In this document: positions 1 through 7,862 of the stretch, one piece after another
How positions within the stretch are numbered: the stretch's first letter is position 1
How the letters are laid out: each line of letters begins with the position of its first letter
Assembly: GCA_963204725.1 (NCBI GenBank)
Contig: CAUJHH010000024.1
Span: forward strand, 1 to 64,000
From: Planctomycetota bacterium
Lineage (GTDB): Bacteria > Planctomycetota > Phycisphaerae > Phycisphaerales > UBA1924
DNA: 64,000 bases
Direction: 5' to 3'
Notes under the pieces: generated by a model
Told to the model about the DNA's origin: nothing
Databases searched by the model: none
What the model saw: only the letters and a program-made list of their open reading frames with translations
Translations under genes and position numbers: made by a program

Positions 1-189
1 CGCTCCGCGCCGGAGCCCGGGCGGCCAGTTGACGATCTGGCACGCCCAAAGGACTGAGCGATCGTTGAGGACCGCCCAGTAGTACACTTCGACAATGGTG
101 GCATCGGTGTAGCGGAAGCGTCGGCTGCCGCGACGACGGCCGAGCCGCCGAAGCGCCGCCTGCAACGCACGAAAGAGCTCGCGTTCCAT
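1..189 (-). mobile_element. Transposase-like protein, N-terminal fragment cut by window edge
   Basis: An open frame starts at the ATG ending at 189 and runs off the left edge after 63 codons. The visible N-terminus has a short basic helical segment, then the stretch YTDATIVEVYYWAVLND, then a WACQIVNWP segment. This spacing of a Y(S/T)DA motif, a YxWAVLxDR-like motif and a WAC..W motif resembles the N-terminus of DDE transposases common in planctomycete genomes; that is recognition from memory, not a search. The catalytic region would lie outside the window. No terminal inverted repeat is visible in the 137 bases between this start and the citrate synthase stop, so the element boundary is not defined. 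It could also be a host gene derived from a transposase. Confidence 0.5.
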
Positions 190-326
190 GATGTACTCCT
201 GTGTCTTGGCGGACACAAGAGCATGGACGCGAGCCGCGCAAAGCGCAAGTTGGTATGCGCTAATCGCGCATAATCCTCTCGCGCACCGGGGTCTCGTTGG
301 GCGTGTGGATACGAAATCGAACCGTC

Positions 327-1529
327 TTACTTGCCGGTCCAACTCATCAGGTCCGGGCCGTTGTACTGCGCGATCGGGCGGATCAGCCGGTTGTTGGCGT
401 GCTGCTCCATGATGTGCGCCGCCCAGCCGGTGACGCGTGAGGCCACGAAGATCGGCGTGTACTGTGGCACGGGGATGCCCATCGTGAAGTATGTCAGGCC
501 GCAGGGAAAGTCGACGTTCGGATGGATGTTCTTCTTCGCCAGCATGATCCGCTGGACGTGCTCGCCGAGTTCGAACCACTTCAGTGCGGCGTGGCCGCCG
601 GGGTTCTTCGTGTCCTGCTCCGCGATCGCTCGCCCCATCTTGTGGAGGATCGGAGCGCGATGGTCGCCGTTCTTGTAGACGCGATGCCCGAAGCCCATCA
701 GCTTGCGCTTGGTGTCGAAGGCGTTCTGCATCCAGTTGTCCACCGCGTCGGTGCCGATGCCCTTCTCTCCGACATCGTGCATGATCTCCTTGAGCATCTC
801 CATCGCCGCCTCGTTCGCGCCGCCGTGGAGCGGGCCCTTGAGCGCCGCGATCCCTCCCGCCATCGCGCCGTGCATATCCGAGAGCGTCCCCGCGATCACC
901 CGCGTCGTGAAGGTGCTCGCGTTGTAGTCGTGCTCGGCGTACAGGATGAGCGAGACGTCCACGACCTTGGCATAGGCCGGCGTCGGCTTCGAGCCCGACA
1001 TGAGGTACATCAGGTTCGCCGCGTGCGAGAGCTTGGGATCGCCGCCGGTCTTGGGCTCAACGATCTCTCGCCCGTCGATGACGTTCTGCATATGGCCGAT
1101 GATCGTGGGCACCTTCGCGAGGATGCGCTTGGCCTTGCGCAAGTTCGCCTCGTGGGTGATCTCCTGCGACTCCTTGTCGAGGTTACCGAGGATCGAGACG
1201 CACGTCCGCACGATATCCATGGGGACCGCGGTGCCGCTCTTGAGCATCGGGCCCGTGGTTCTGATGAAGTCGATGACGCCCGAGGGGAGCGCACGCTCGG
1301 CGACGATCTCCTGCGTAAAGCGGGCGAGCTCCGACGAGGAGGGCTTGTGCCCTTCGAGAAGCAGAAACGCGACCTCTTCAAAGGTGGCGTGGGCCGCGAG
1401 ATCGTGGATCTCGTATCCGCGGTAGATGAGCTGGCCCTGGCCGACGTTGCAGATCGCCGTCTCGCCGGCGATCACGCCCTCAAGACCCTTGGCGAGCGTG
1501 GGAGAGGCGGGAGCGGCAGTGGCGGTCAT
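327..1529 (-). CDS. gltA: Citrate synthase (or 2-methylcitrate synthase)
   Basis: 400 aa. Condenses acetyl-CoA with oxaloacetate to citrate, the cytosolic entry step of the TCA cycle. The family's catalytic residues are visible: His235 in GPLHGGANE, His282 in GFGHRVYK and Asp340 in HPNVDFPCG. The length fits the short type II-like citrate synthases and the 2-methylcitrate synthases (PrpC), and sequence alone does not separate these two. No prpB or prpD lies nearby, which favours the citrate role. The start chosen is ATG at 1529, with GGAGG nine bases upstream; a TTG three codons earlier is less likely. A candidate promoter lies at 1601-1629. The gene is monocistronic in this view, between a transposase fragment and an OmpA-like lipoprotein gene. 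Confidence 0.93.
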   Translation of the reverse strand: MTATAAPASPTLAKGLEGVIAGETAICNVGQGQLIYRGYEIHDLAAHATFEEVAFLLLEGHKPSSSELARFTQEIVAERALPSGVIDFIRTTGPMLKSGTAVPMDIVRTCVSILGNLDKESQEITHEANLRKAKRILAKVPTIIGHMQNVIDGREIVEPKTGGDPKLSHAANLMYLMSGSKPTPAYAKVVDVSLILYAEHDYNASTFTTRVIAGTLSDMHGAMAGGIAALKGPLHGGANEAAMEMLKEIMHDVGEKGIGTDAVDNWMQNAFDTKRKLMGFGHRVYKNGDHRAPILHKMGRAIAEQDTKNPGGHAALKWFELGEHVQRIMLAKKNIHPNVDFPCGLTYFTMGIPVPQYTPIFVASRVTGWAAHIMEQHANNRLIRPIAQYNGPDLMSWTGK

Positions 1530-1600
1530 GGGGGGCAACCTCCGTTGTGGAATGCTGTGGCGAGGTGTTCAAACAACACAGGTCCGAGGACCGGGATTCG

Positions 1601-1629
1601 ATCATATGTCGCACGGGCACAAGGTTCAG
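1601..1629 (-). promoter_or_regulatory. Candidate sigma-70-like promoter of citrate synthase
   Basis: On the minus strand the hexamer CTGAAC (1629-1624) is followed after 17 bases by TATGAT (1606-1601), about 72 bases upstream of the citrate synthase ATG. The -10 matches the consensus well; the -35 is weak. The call rests on spacing and -10 quality only. Confidence 0.35.
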
Positions 1630-1650
1630 CGACGCGACCGGATGAAACAA

Positions 1651-1678
1651 GCGGGGCCCGCCGTTCGGCGAGCCCCGC
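1651..1678 (-). terminator. Hairpin terminator candidate downstream of the OmpA-like gene
   Basis: GCGGGGC and GCCCCGC flank an inner CGCCG-TT-CGGCG stem, so almost the whole 28 bases pair. It lies 32 bases past the OmpA-like stop codon. On the minus strand it is followed by TTGTTTC, only a loose T-run, so the terminator may be weak or may simply separate the two genes. Confidence 0.55.
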
Positions 1679-1710
1679 GTTCAACGCTTCCGATGTGCCC
1701 GACAGTCGCG

Positions 1711-2370
1711 TCAGGTCGCGCCACCGCCGAGGATCACGATCTCGACGCGACGGCTGTCCTTCTTCGAGCCCTTCGGCTTCGCGGAGCCGAACGCAGCCGA
1801 GTAGACGCGGCCGTTGCTGACGCCCTTGGTGACGAGGTACTCCTCGACGGCCAGGGCACGCTCCGAGCTCAACTGCTCGTTGTTGCGCCACTTGCTCTTC
1901 TTGATCGGATCGGAGTCGGTGTGACCCTCGACGCGGATCGCGTTGCCGGAATACTGGCCGTTGAGCACGCCCGCGACCCGATCGAGCGTCTGCTTCGACG
2001 AGCTCTTGAGCGTGACCGAGCCGGAGTCGAAAAGAACGTCACCCGCGACGCCGACGATAATCTCGCCACCCGCGCCGTAGCTGACATCGACGCCCCCGAT
2101 GCCCTCGAAACCGGTGCCGGGAGCGTTGTACTGCGAGTTGTCAACCGGGGGAGTCGAAGCGAGCTGCTGCTCGAGCCCTGCCTTCTGCGCATCGCAGTCA
2201 CGGAGCGCCTGCTCCAGCGACTCGATCCGACCGCGAAGTTCCGAGTTCTCCTGGAGAGCGGCATCGAGCTGGCCATTGTTCTTCTTGCAGCCGCCCGAGA
2301 ACGCGGCGACGACAAGCATCGCCCCGAGGAGCGAGATCTTTGCGAATGTTGAGGTTCCGAAACGCGACAT
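1711..2370 (-). CDS. OmpA/Pal-family peptidoglycan-binding lipoprotein
   Basis: 219 aa. The N-terminus is a lipoprotein signal: basic MSRFGTSTFAK, a hydrophobic stretch, then SGGC with the lipidated Cys near residue 28. A coiled-coil-like segment rich in Glu, Leu and Gln follows (about 35-60). An OmpA-like domain then fills the C-terminal half, with VEGHTDSDP and the NEQLSSERA peptidoglycan-binding motif. The protein probably anchors a membrane to peptidoglycan, as Pal does; no tol genes are adjacent, so a Tol-Pal role is inference. Start at 2370 is supported by GGAGG eight bases upstream; a longer frame to 2481 would place a non-signal stretch before the signal peptide. A hairpin at 1651-1678 lies downstream. 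Confidence 0.88.
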   Translation of the reverse strand: MSRFGTSTFAKISLLGAMLVVAAFSGGCKKNNGQLDAALQENSELRGRIESLEQALRDCDAQKAGLEQQLASTPPVDNSQYNAPGTGFEGIGGVDVSYGAGGEIIVGVAGDVLFDSGSVTLKSSSKQTLDRVAGVLNGQYSGNAIRVEGHTDSDPIKKSKWRNNEQLSSERALAVEEYLVTKGVSNGRVYSAAFGSAKPKGSKKDSRRVEIVILGGGAT

Positions 2371-2488
2371 TGTGTTGCCTCCGTGGCGGGCGTGTGCTGA
2401 CGGGGCGTCTTCACCCCTGGGTGCAAAGCGTAGCCGAACGGAGGGAATCTCGCCCGAAAAACACCCCGCTCGCCGCTCCAATATCGGC

Positions 2489-3886
2489 TCAAGGCAGGTT
2501 GATTGTCCTGTGCAGAATCATCCCGAGAAGCCACTCCGCCCCGGGCTTGCACAGCACGACGAGCGCGGTCCCCATGGCAAGACAGGGTCCGAAGGCCAGC
2601 GTGCGCCGGACCCGCCGCGCAAGGATGGCGCGGAGTGCCTCAAAGAAGACACCGATGAACGCCGCGGCAAAGAACGCCAGGATCGGGTCGATCCACCCGA
2701 CACACGCTCCCACGCCGGCCATGAGATGGACATCACCAAGCCCGAGGGCCTCCTTGCCGAAAGCCAGCGAGGCCAGGATACGCGCTCCCCACACCACCCC
2801 CCCGGCGATCAGGTATCCCATGAGCGAACCGACGATGACGTCGAGCCAGAGCGGCACGGCGTGAGCGGGCTCAAGCCCGTACATGAGATCCGGCGACCAA
2901 GGACCGGCAAGATGCTGGGCCAGCTTGCCCCCGAGGATCGCCAGCGACACGCACGGGGCGAGGAACGCGAGTTCGCGGACCATCTCGCGGCGGGCGTGTG
3001 GGTACTGGATCCAGAGCTCGGCCTGAGCCTCGGGATCGGAGAGATCGGGAGGGATGGCCCGCCCCTCTGCCGCGACGGCACCAGACCGGTTCTCCCCATC
3101 CGGAATGGGCGATCCGGCTTGCTCGGCACGATCCGCGGCTTCCTGCTCAAGAGCCTGCTTCTCCCACGTGTCGTAGTCCGCAAAGCTCCGGCGAATGAGC
3201 CCGAGACCGATGAGCAGATTCCCGGCAGCCAGACCGATGACCCCGCCGATCGAGGCCCCCACCCACCACCATCCGGCGGGACCGGCCAGGGGAATAGTCC
3301 AGCGGGTACCGGGCGCGGTGTGCCTGAGTTCGAGACCCCTCGCTTCGAAGACGAGCACATGGGAGGCGTGCAGCCCGAGACCGACGATGGCGGGGAACCA
3401 GAGCAGCCCGAGCGGGATCAGCCGGGTCTTGGCGTCGATGAGCGTCATCGCGGCCAGACAGCTCAACAGCGTGAGAACGATCAGCAGCATGGGCCAGGTC
3501 AGGATCAGGCCGTTGGTCGCCCACTCGGGCCTCAGCCACGCGACCCACCCCCACCCTCGCGGCAGCATGTACCACACGGCGTAGATCGCTCCGAAGAGGA
3601 TCGCGATACACGCCTCGACAATCGGATACTCAGGGGAGATGCGGGCCCTGCAGAAGCGACACTTGCCGCCGAGCAGCAGCCACCCGATGACGGGGATGTT
3701 CTCTCGCCAGGTCAGACGGGTGTCGCAGATCGGACAGCGGCTCGGGGGCGAGACGATGTCGAGCCCGCGCGGCAGCCGGTACACCAGCACGTTCATGAGC
3801 GAGCCGACGCACGCACCGATCGCGATCACAAACAGCAGCTTGGTGGCTTCGGCGAGCGTGATGAGCAGGGTGTACTCGCTGGGCAT
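2489..3886 (-). CDS. pilD: Prepilin leader peptidase/methyltransferase (type IV prepilin peptidase)
   Basis: 465 aa integral membrane aspartyl protease that cleaves class III prepilin leaders and methylates the new N-terminus. The N-terminal cytoplasmic zinc motif is complete (C51, C54, C76, C79 in CPIC and CRFC). The two catalytic aspartates of the A24 family are Asp151 in TLIDAKTRLIP and Asp385 in GLGDVHLMAG. About 230 residues separate them, much more than in PilD, because of an inserted membrane-plus-cytoplasmic stretch around 170-320. The start overlaps the xseB stop by one base (TGATG), so the two are translationally coupled. Its substrates are likely the pseudopilins encoded at 14.6-24.1 kb. 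Confidence 0.92.
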   Translation of the reverse strand: MPSEYTLLITLAEATKLLFVIAIGACVGSLMNVLVYRLPRGLDIVSPPSRCPICDTRLTWRENIPVIGWLLLGGKCRFCRARISPEYPIVEACIAILFGAIYAVWYMLPRGWGWVAWLRPEWATNGLILTWPMLLIVLTLLSCLAAMTLIDAKTRLIPLGLLWFPAIVGLGLHASHVLVFEARGLELRHTAPGTRWTIPLAGPAGWWWVGASIGGVIGLAAGNLLIGLGLIRRSFADYDTWEKQALEQEAADRAEQAGSPIPDGENRSGAVAAEGRAIPPDLSDPEAQAELWIQYPHARREMVRELAFLAPCVSLAILGGKLAQHLAGPWSPDLMYGLEPAHAVPLWLDVIVGSLMGYLIAGGVVWGARILASLAFGKEALGLGDVHLMAGVGACVGWIDPILAFFAAAFIGVFFEALRAILARRVRRTLAFGPCLAMGTALVVLCKPGAEWLLGMILHRTINLP

Positions 3887-4176
3887 CAGAAGGGCGACTC
3901 CTCGTCGCCACCTTCATCGTCCGGCGCGTCCGTGGGGCTTGATCCCGACCCGGCCTCGAGTTCCTCCAGCGACAACTGCTGGATCCGCTGCTCGGCTCGC
4001 TCCAGAACGGCGCGGCAGCGCTTGATCAGGGCCACGCCGCGCTCGTACTCGTCGATGGACTTCTCCAGCCCGACATCGCCGGACTCCACGCGGGAAATGA
4101 TGGACTCGAGCTCCTCGAGGGATTGCTCGAACGAGGGTCCCTCGGTTGATTCGGATGCGGTGCGTCGCTTGGCCAC
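3886..4176 (-). CDS. xseB: Exodeoxyribonuclease VII small subunit
   Basis: 96 aa. Small subunit of the XseA-XseB nuclease, which degrades single-stranded DNA. The XseB core is clear: SFEQSLEELESIISRVESGD followed by the helical LEKSIDEYERGVALIKRC segment and an acidic tail. The start is GTG at 4176, with AAGGG seven bases upstream. It lies 10 bases after the xseA stop and overlaps the prepilin peptidase start by one base, so xseA-xseB-pilD form one transcription unit. The C-terminal tail (GSGSSPTDAPDDEGGDEESPF region) is longer and more acidic than in the E. coli protein. Confidence 0.9.
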   Translation of the reverse strand: MAKRRTASESTEGPSFEQSLEELESIISRVESGDVGLEKSIDEYERGVALIKRCRAVLERAEQRIQQLSLEELEAGSGSSPTDAPDDEGGDEESPF

Positions 4177-4186
4177 GGATTCCCTT

Positions 4187-5716
4187 TCATGGACTCAGAT
4201 CTGTTGACGTCGGGTCGGGCCCGAAAAGGGACGGAGTGCTGACGTCGGGACGCTTGCGCCTGACGGGTGGACGGCTCGGGAGCGGGGCTCCGAGTCGGCC
4301 CAGCAGATCGCTGCTCGACGAGGCGCCGACGACGGACGCGACCTTTCCATCGGCGAGCTGGGTCTCAAGCGTATCGCCCGTACGGACCTGCGAGACGGAT
4401 CGGAGCAGCGTGCCGTCCGCCCGCCGCGTCCACGAGTACCCGCGGCCGAGCACCGAGCGCGGACCGACGGACTCGAGCTGACGGGAAGCGGCGTCGGCTC
4501 GGAGCGCGGCCTCTCGATAGTGACCGGCGATGCAGGCATGGAACTGCCGCGTCGCGCTGGCAATCGTGCTGGCGGCTTCGGTGACTCGAACCTCCGGAGA
4601 GACGCGTTGGAGTCGATGGACCGAGCGGGCAACGGCACGGTGATTCTCCATCACCCGGCGGCGCAGGGCCTCGAGGAGGTTCGACCTTGCCTGTCGCAAA
4701 TCGGCTTGAGCGCGGGTGATGATCCATGCCGGGTCGCGGAAGAACGGATGGCGAGACGTGGACCGCAGGCGCTCGCGTTCGTGCTGGGCGGTTCGCACGA
4801 CCGCGAGCCTCAGACGCGACCCGACGGTCACGATCTGGCGGACCAACTCGGCCCGGTCGGGCGTCAGGCGCATCGCGGCCTGGGTCGGGGTCGAGGCCCG
4901 CTCGTCCGCGACGAGTTCGGCGATCGAAACGTCGGTCTCGTGCCCGATGGCGGCCACGACGGGGATCGGCGAGCGGACGATCGCCTCGGCGACGACGCGT
5001 TCGTTGAATGCCCAGAGATCTTCCTTGGAGCCGCCGCCACGCGTCACGAGGATCGCGTCGATCCCGAGCTCGTTGTGGCGAGTGCCGATGGCGCGGATGG
5101 CGCGGGCGATCTCGTCCGACGAGCGATCGCCCTGCACACGCACGTCGGCGATGAGCACGCCGATCGCGGGACACCTTCGCGCCATCGTGTTGAGCACATC
5201 CTGCAACGCGGCACCCGTCGCGCTGGTCACAACGGCGATCCTGCGGGGAAACTGGGGGAGGGCTCGCTTGCGAGCGGGGTCGAACCAGCCGAGAGATCGA
5301 AGCTCGTCGCACAGCTTGCGGAAGGCGGCATCGAGCGCTCCCTCGCCGACCGGCTCGATGCGATCGACGATGAACGAGACCTTGCCAGCCTTCGCGTAGA
5401 ACTCGACTCGCCCGGAAAGGACATACTGGCGGCCGTTCTCGGGCGCGATGCCCGATCGCTTCGCGGCGAAGGCAAACATGACACAGGAGACGACGGCGGC
5501 ATCGTCCTTCGCGTTGAAGTACCAGTGGGTGCGTTGGACCGCACCGCTGACCTCGCCAACAACCCTGATCGAGGCGGGAAAGCCGACCTTCAGTGCGCCA
5601 TCGATACGCGACGCGAGTTCGGCGACAGTGAGCGGACGATCCGGCATCGCGGAATCGGCTGGAGGACTCGACCGTTTGGGGAGTCGGGTCGGATCGAATG
5701 GCAGACGTGCGGACAT
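4187..5716 (-). CDS. xseA: Exodeoxyribonuclease VII large subunit
   Basis: 509 aa. Catalytic subunit of exonuclease VII. An N-terminal OB-fold (about 25-125, with IRVVGEVSG and HWYFNAKDD) binds DNA. The catalytic region carries VVTSATGAALQDVLN, the glycine-rich LVTRGGGSKEDLWAFNE and AAIGHETDVSIAELVADERA-like motifs typical of the family. A long coiled-coil segment (about 300-410) and a C-terminal LGRGYSWTRR motif follow. Length is usual for the family. The ATG at 5716 is used; an in-frame Met at residue 24 is an alternative. The gene is coupled closely to xseB downstream. Confidence 0.94.
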   Translation of the reverse strand: MSARLPFDPTRLPKRSSPPADSAMPDRPLTVAELASRIDGALKVGFPASIRVVGEVSGAVQRTHWYFNAKDDAAVVSCVMFAFAAKRSGIAPENGRQYVLSGRVEFYAKAGKVSFIVDRIEPVGEGALDAAFRKLCDELRSLGWFDPARKRALPQFPRRIAVVTSATGAALQDVLNTMARRCPAIGVLIADVRVQGDRSSDEIARAIRAIGTRHNELGIDAILVTRGGGSKEDLWAFNERVVAEAIVRSPIPVVAAIGHETDVSIAELVADERASTPTQAAMRLTPDRAELVRQIVTVGSRLRLAVVRTAQHERERLRSTSRHPFFRDPAWIITRAQADLRQARSNLLEALRRRVMENHRAVARSVHRLQRVSPEVRVTEAASTIASATRQFHACIAGHYREAALRADAASRQLESVGPRSVLGRGYSWTRRADGTLLRSVSQVRTGDTLETQLADGKVASVVGASSSSDLLGRLGAPLPSRPPVRRKRPDVSTPSLFGPDPTSTDLSP

Positions 5717-5753
5717 TCGAGGGGTTGCTCCCGGCGTCCAGCGAAGGCGGCGA

Positions 5754-5791
5754 CCGGCCGGCTGATCGTCACCACGGGATCAACCGGCCGG
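5754..5791. repeat. Long inverted repeat between xseA and the secreted-protein gene
   Basis: CCGGCCGGCTGATC (5754-5767) and GATCAACCGGCCGG (5778-5791) form a 14-bp stem with one mismatch around a 10-base loop. It lies downstream of the gene ending at 5825 and just before the xseA start. No T-run follows on the minus strand, so it is not a classical terminator. It may be a processing or attenuation structure. Confidence 0.45.
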
Positions 5792-5824
5792 CACTGGATG
5801 CCGAGAACAGGATATCGCGTCCGG

Positions 5825-6526
5825 TCAGTCTCTGATCGCGATGCGGACGACCGAATCGCTCGGTCCGTCGATCATGCCGCCGGTGCGATTCACGTGAGCA
5901 GCGATCTCGGCCGAAACACCCGGGGGAAGCGAGATGCGGGCGGGGCCCTGGACTCGCATGTTCCGCTTCAGGCGGGGCTCGCCATCGGGGATACGGATTG
6001 TCGCGCGGGGCGTCGGGAGCGAGGCCTCTTGGCGCTCGGCAGGGGAGAACAGCGTGGCATCGTTCACATGGGTGCGCACGCCGCCGGTCATGCCGTTCTC
6101 GCGGAGCCAGATCTGGCGCTGGGCCTCGAGACGATCCGCGGCCTTGTCGTGAGCGCGTGAGTAGGCGTTGGTGTAGGGGTTCTTGCGATAGGAGCGGTCG
6201 TTTGCGATCTGCCAAGGGCTCACGATTCCGTAGTCAAACGCGCTGAACGGCTCGAGCGGGTCGATCACGAGTCCGACAGCCAGGTCCTCGGAGCCGAACG
6301 CGCCGAAGTAGTCAGCGCCGGGATTCCCGCTCTCGACGGCCCATGCGTCCACGCCGCCGATGACGGGCCGACGCAGGAATATCTTCCCGTTGAAGCCGGG
6401 GCGGTTGACATCGTCGACCATGGCCTTGGGATATCGATTCGACGTGCCGGCGAGTTCGTCGTACTGCGCGAATGCCGAGCCCGCAGCAGAGAGCGCGAGA
6501 ACCGCGATGGTTGCCAGTTTGTACAT
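5825..6526 (-). CDS. Secreted protein of unknown function
   Basis: 233 aa. I do not recognise a family. A clean Sec signal peptide is visible (MYKLATIAVLALSAAGSAFA, cleavage probably before QYDE). The mature part is hydrophilic, contains several Pro/Arg/Asn-rich stretches, has no further membrane segment and ends in RIAIRD. The start at 6526 has AGGTGGGA just upstream; a 36-residue upstream extension in the same frame is Arg-rich and unlikely to be translated. The protein should be periplasmic or exported. It is transcribed in the same direction as xseA but separated from it by a strong inverted repeat, so it may be a separate unit. Confidence 0.7.
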   Translation of the reverse strand: MYKLATIAVLALSAAGSAFAQYDELAGTSNRYPKAMVDDVNRPGFNGKIFLRRPVIGGVDAWAVESGNPGADYFGAFGSEDLAVGLVIDPLEPFSAFDYGIVSPWQIANDRSYRKNPYTNAYSRAHDKAADRLEAQRQIWLRENGMTGGVRTHVNDATLFSPAERQEASLPTPRATIRIPDGEPRLKRNMRVQGPARISLPPGVSAEIAAHVNRTGGMIDGPSDSVVRIAIRD

Positions 6527-6719
6527 GTCCCACCTGTCTTGTCTAGGCCGGTCCGTGGCCGACGCTTCGCGAGGCCGAGCACGTGCCCGGCGCGTCCTTC
6601 GCGACTGAAGGAGATTCTCTCCTTCTCCAAACATGCCTCACAGAACGTGAGATACAAGCGCTTTCTGTCGCTATTTTGGGCCCCATAACGGCGAGACGCG
6701 TACGGGTTCGCTTGGCTCG

Positions 6720-7853
6720 TCAGCCCTTGGGGCTCGAATCGACACGAGGTTTGGGCCCGCCGACGACCCACTCATACGCACCAAGGACCGATGCGACGTG
6801 GGCCGTGGCCCGATGCTCGTTCGACACGCGGCTCATCGCACGGCCGGTGAGAGCCCGGGCACGCTCGGGCTCGGCGAGGGCACGGCCGATCGCCTGAGCC
6901 CAGACCCTTGGCGAGTTTTCTCTCACAAGCCATGCGGTCTGGTCGTCGACGAGCCACGAGACGCTCGGGTCGGCCGCGGCGACAACGACCATGCCCGCGG
7001 CCATCGCGTCGAGAAGCACGCTGCGCTGCTCTCCCACGGCCTCGGGCTGTACAAGAATGTCGGCACGGAGCGCGACATCTCTGCGCTGCTCGATGTCGTC
7101 GATGAGAGAGAGCCGGTCGAGGAGCCCGAGGCGCTTTGCAACGGGCCAGACACGGGCTCTTCGCGCCGCGACCGCATCCATGAAGACAACGGCATCGGAC
7201 CGTTCGGCGATCGCGAGCTGGACGCCCTCAAGCGCGGCGATCGTCGCTCGCGCATCGCGCCCGCCGCCGGTGATGATGATGCTGACGGACGATTCACGGC
7301 CGATGACCGATCGTGAGCGAGTCATCGCGTGGACGCCCCAGGGCGTGGCTCGGACGGCGGTGAGGCCTGCCGCCTTGAGCCGTCGCTCGATCGCGACATC
7401 GGGGGCGAGGAACACACGCGGGATGTCCGGCGCGAGTTTGCTCATCGAGATGGCCTGGTCCACGAGACCCATGCGCCAGACCTCGAAGGCAATCGCGGCG
7501 TTCAGGCGGCGCGCGACATCGAGTGAGAAGTCCCAGATTGAGCCGCCGAAGGCGTGCACCACATCGACGATGCGGGCTGCGCCGGTCGCGTCGGATCGCT
7601 CTTCGTCCGTCCAATTGATTGCCGCGACATGTCCGGCGAGACGAGCGGCCCGGAGGCCTCGCGTGAAGGGCACGCGGGCGGCGTCGAATCGCATCGACTC
7701 GATGAGCGGCATCGACATCTCGCTGCCTTCGATTCCCTGTGGGACGGCGTGCACCACTCGCACGCCCTCGTCGGCCAATCCGATCTCGAGGCGCGACAGC
7801 ATGGCGTGCTCGCGCACACCGAAGATCTCATCGGCGATGATGAGGACCCGCAT
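6720..7853 (-). CDS. GT-B fold glycosyltransferase, group 1-like
   Basis: 377 aa. The N-terminus MRVLIIADEIFGVREHAML and the later sequence layout match the two Rossmann domains of GT-B glycosyltransferases. The C-terminal half contains a GT4-like region with DILVQPEAVGEQRSVLLDAMAAGMVVVAA, corresponding to the donor-binding E-x7-E region of group 1 enzymes. The first domain has VVHAFGGSIWDFSLD. The acceptor and donor sugars cannot be read from sequence, and a role in surface polysaccharide or glycolipid synthesis is only inferred. The gene lies ten bases before the stop of the ABC transporter ATPase gene upstream, so it may be the last gene of that unit. Confidence 0.72.
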   Translation of the reverse strand: MRVLIIADEIFGVREHAMLSRLEIGLADEGVRVVHAVPQGIEGSEMSMPLIESMRFDAARVPFTRGLRAARLAGHVAAINWTDEERSDATGAARIVDVVHAFGGSIWDFSLDVARRLNAAIAFEVWRMGLVDQAISMSKLAPDIPRVFLAPDVAIERRLKAAGLTAVRATPWGVHAMTRSRSVIGRESSVSIIITGGGRDARATIAALEGVQLAIAERSDAVVFMDAVAARRARVWPVAKRLGLLDRLSLIDDIEQRRDVALRADILVQPEAVGEQRSVLLDAMAAGMVVVAAADPSVSWLVDDQTAWLVRENSPRVWAQAIGRALAEPERARALTGRAMSRVSNEHRATAHVASVLGAYEWVVGGPKPRVDSSPKG

Positions 7854-7862
7854 GCGGACACA

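Noticed and set aside
2099-4207. 702-codon plus-strand open frame across OmpA, prepilin peptidase and xseB genes
   Set aside because: Pro/Arg/Asp-rich, crosses three well-supported minus genes, and shows no domain.
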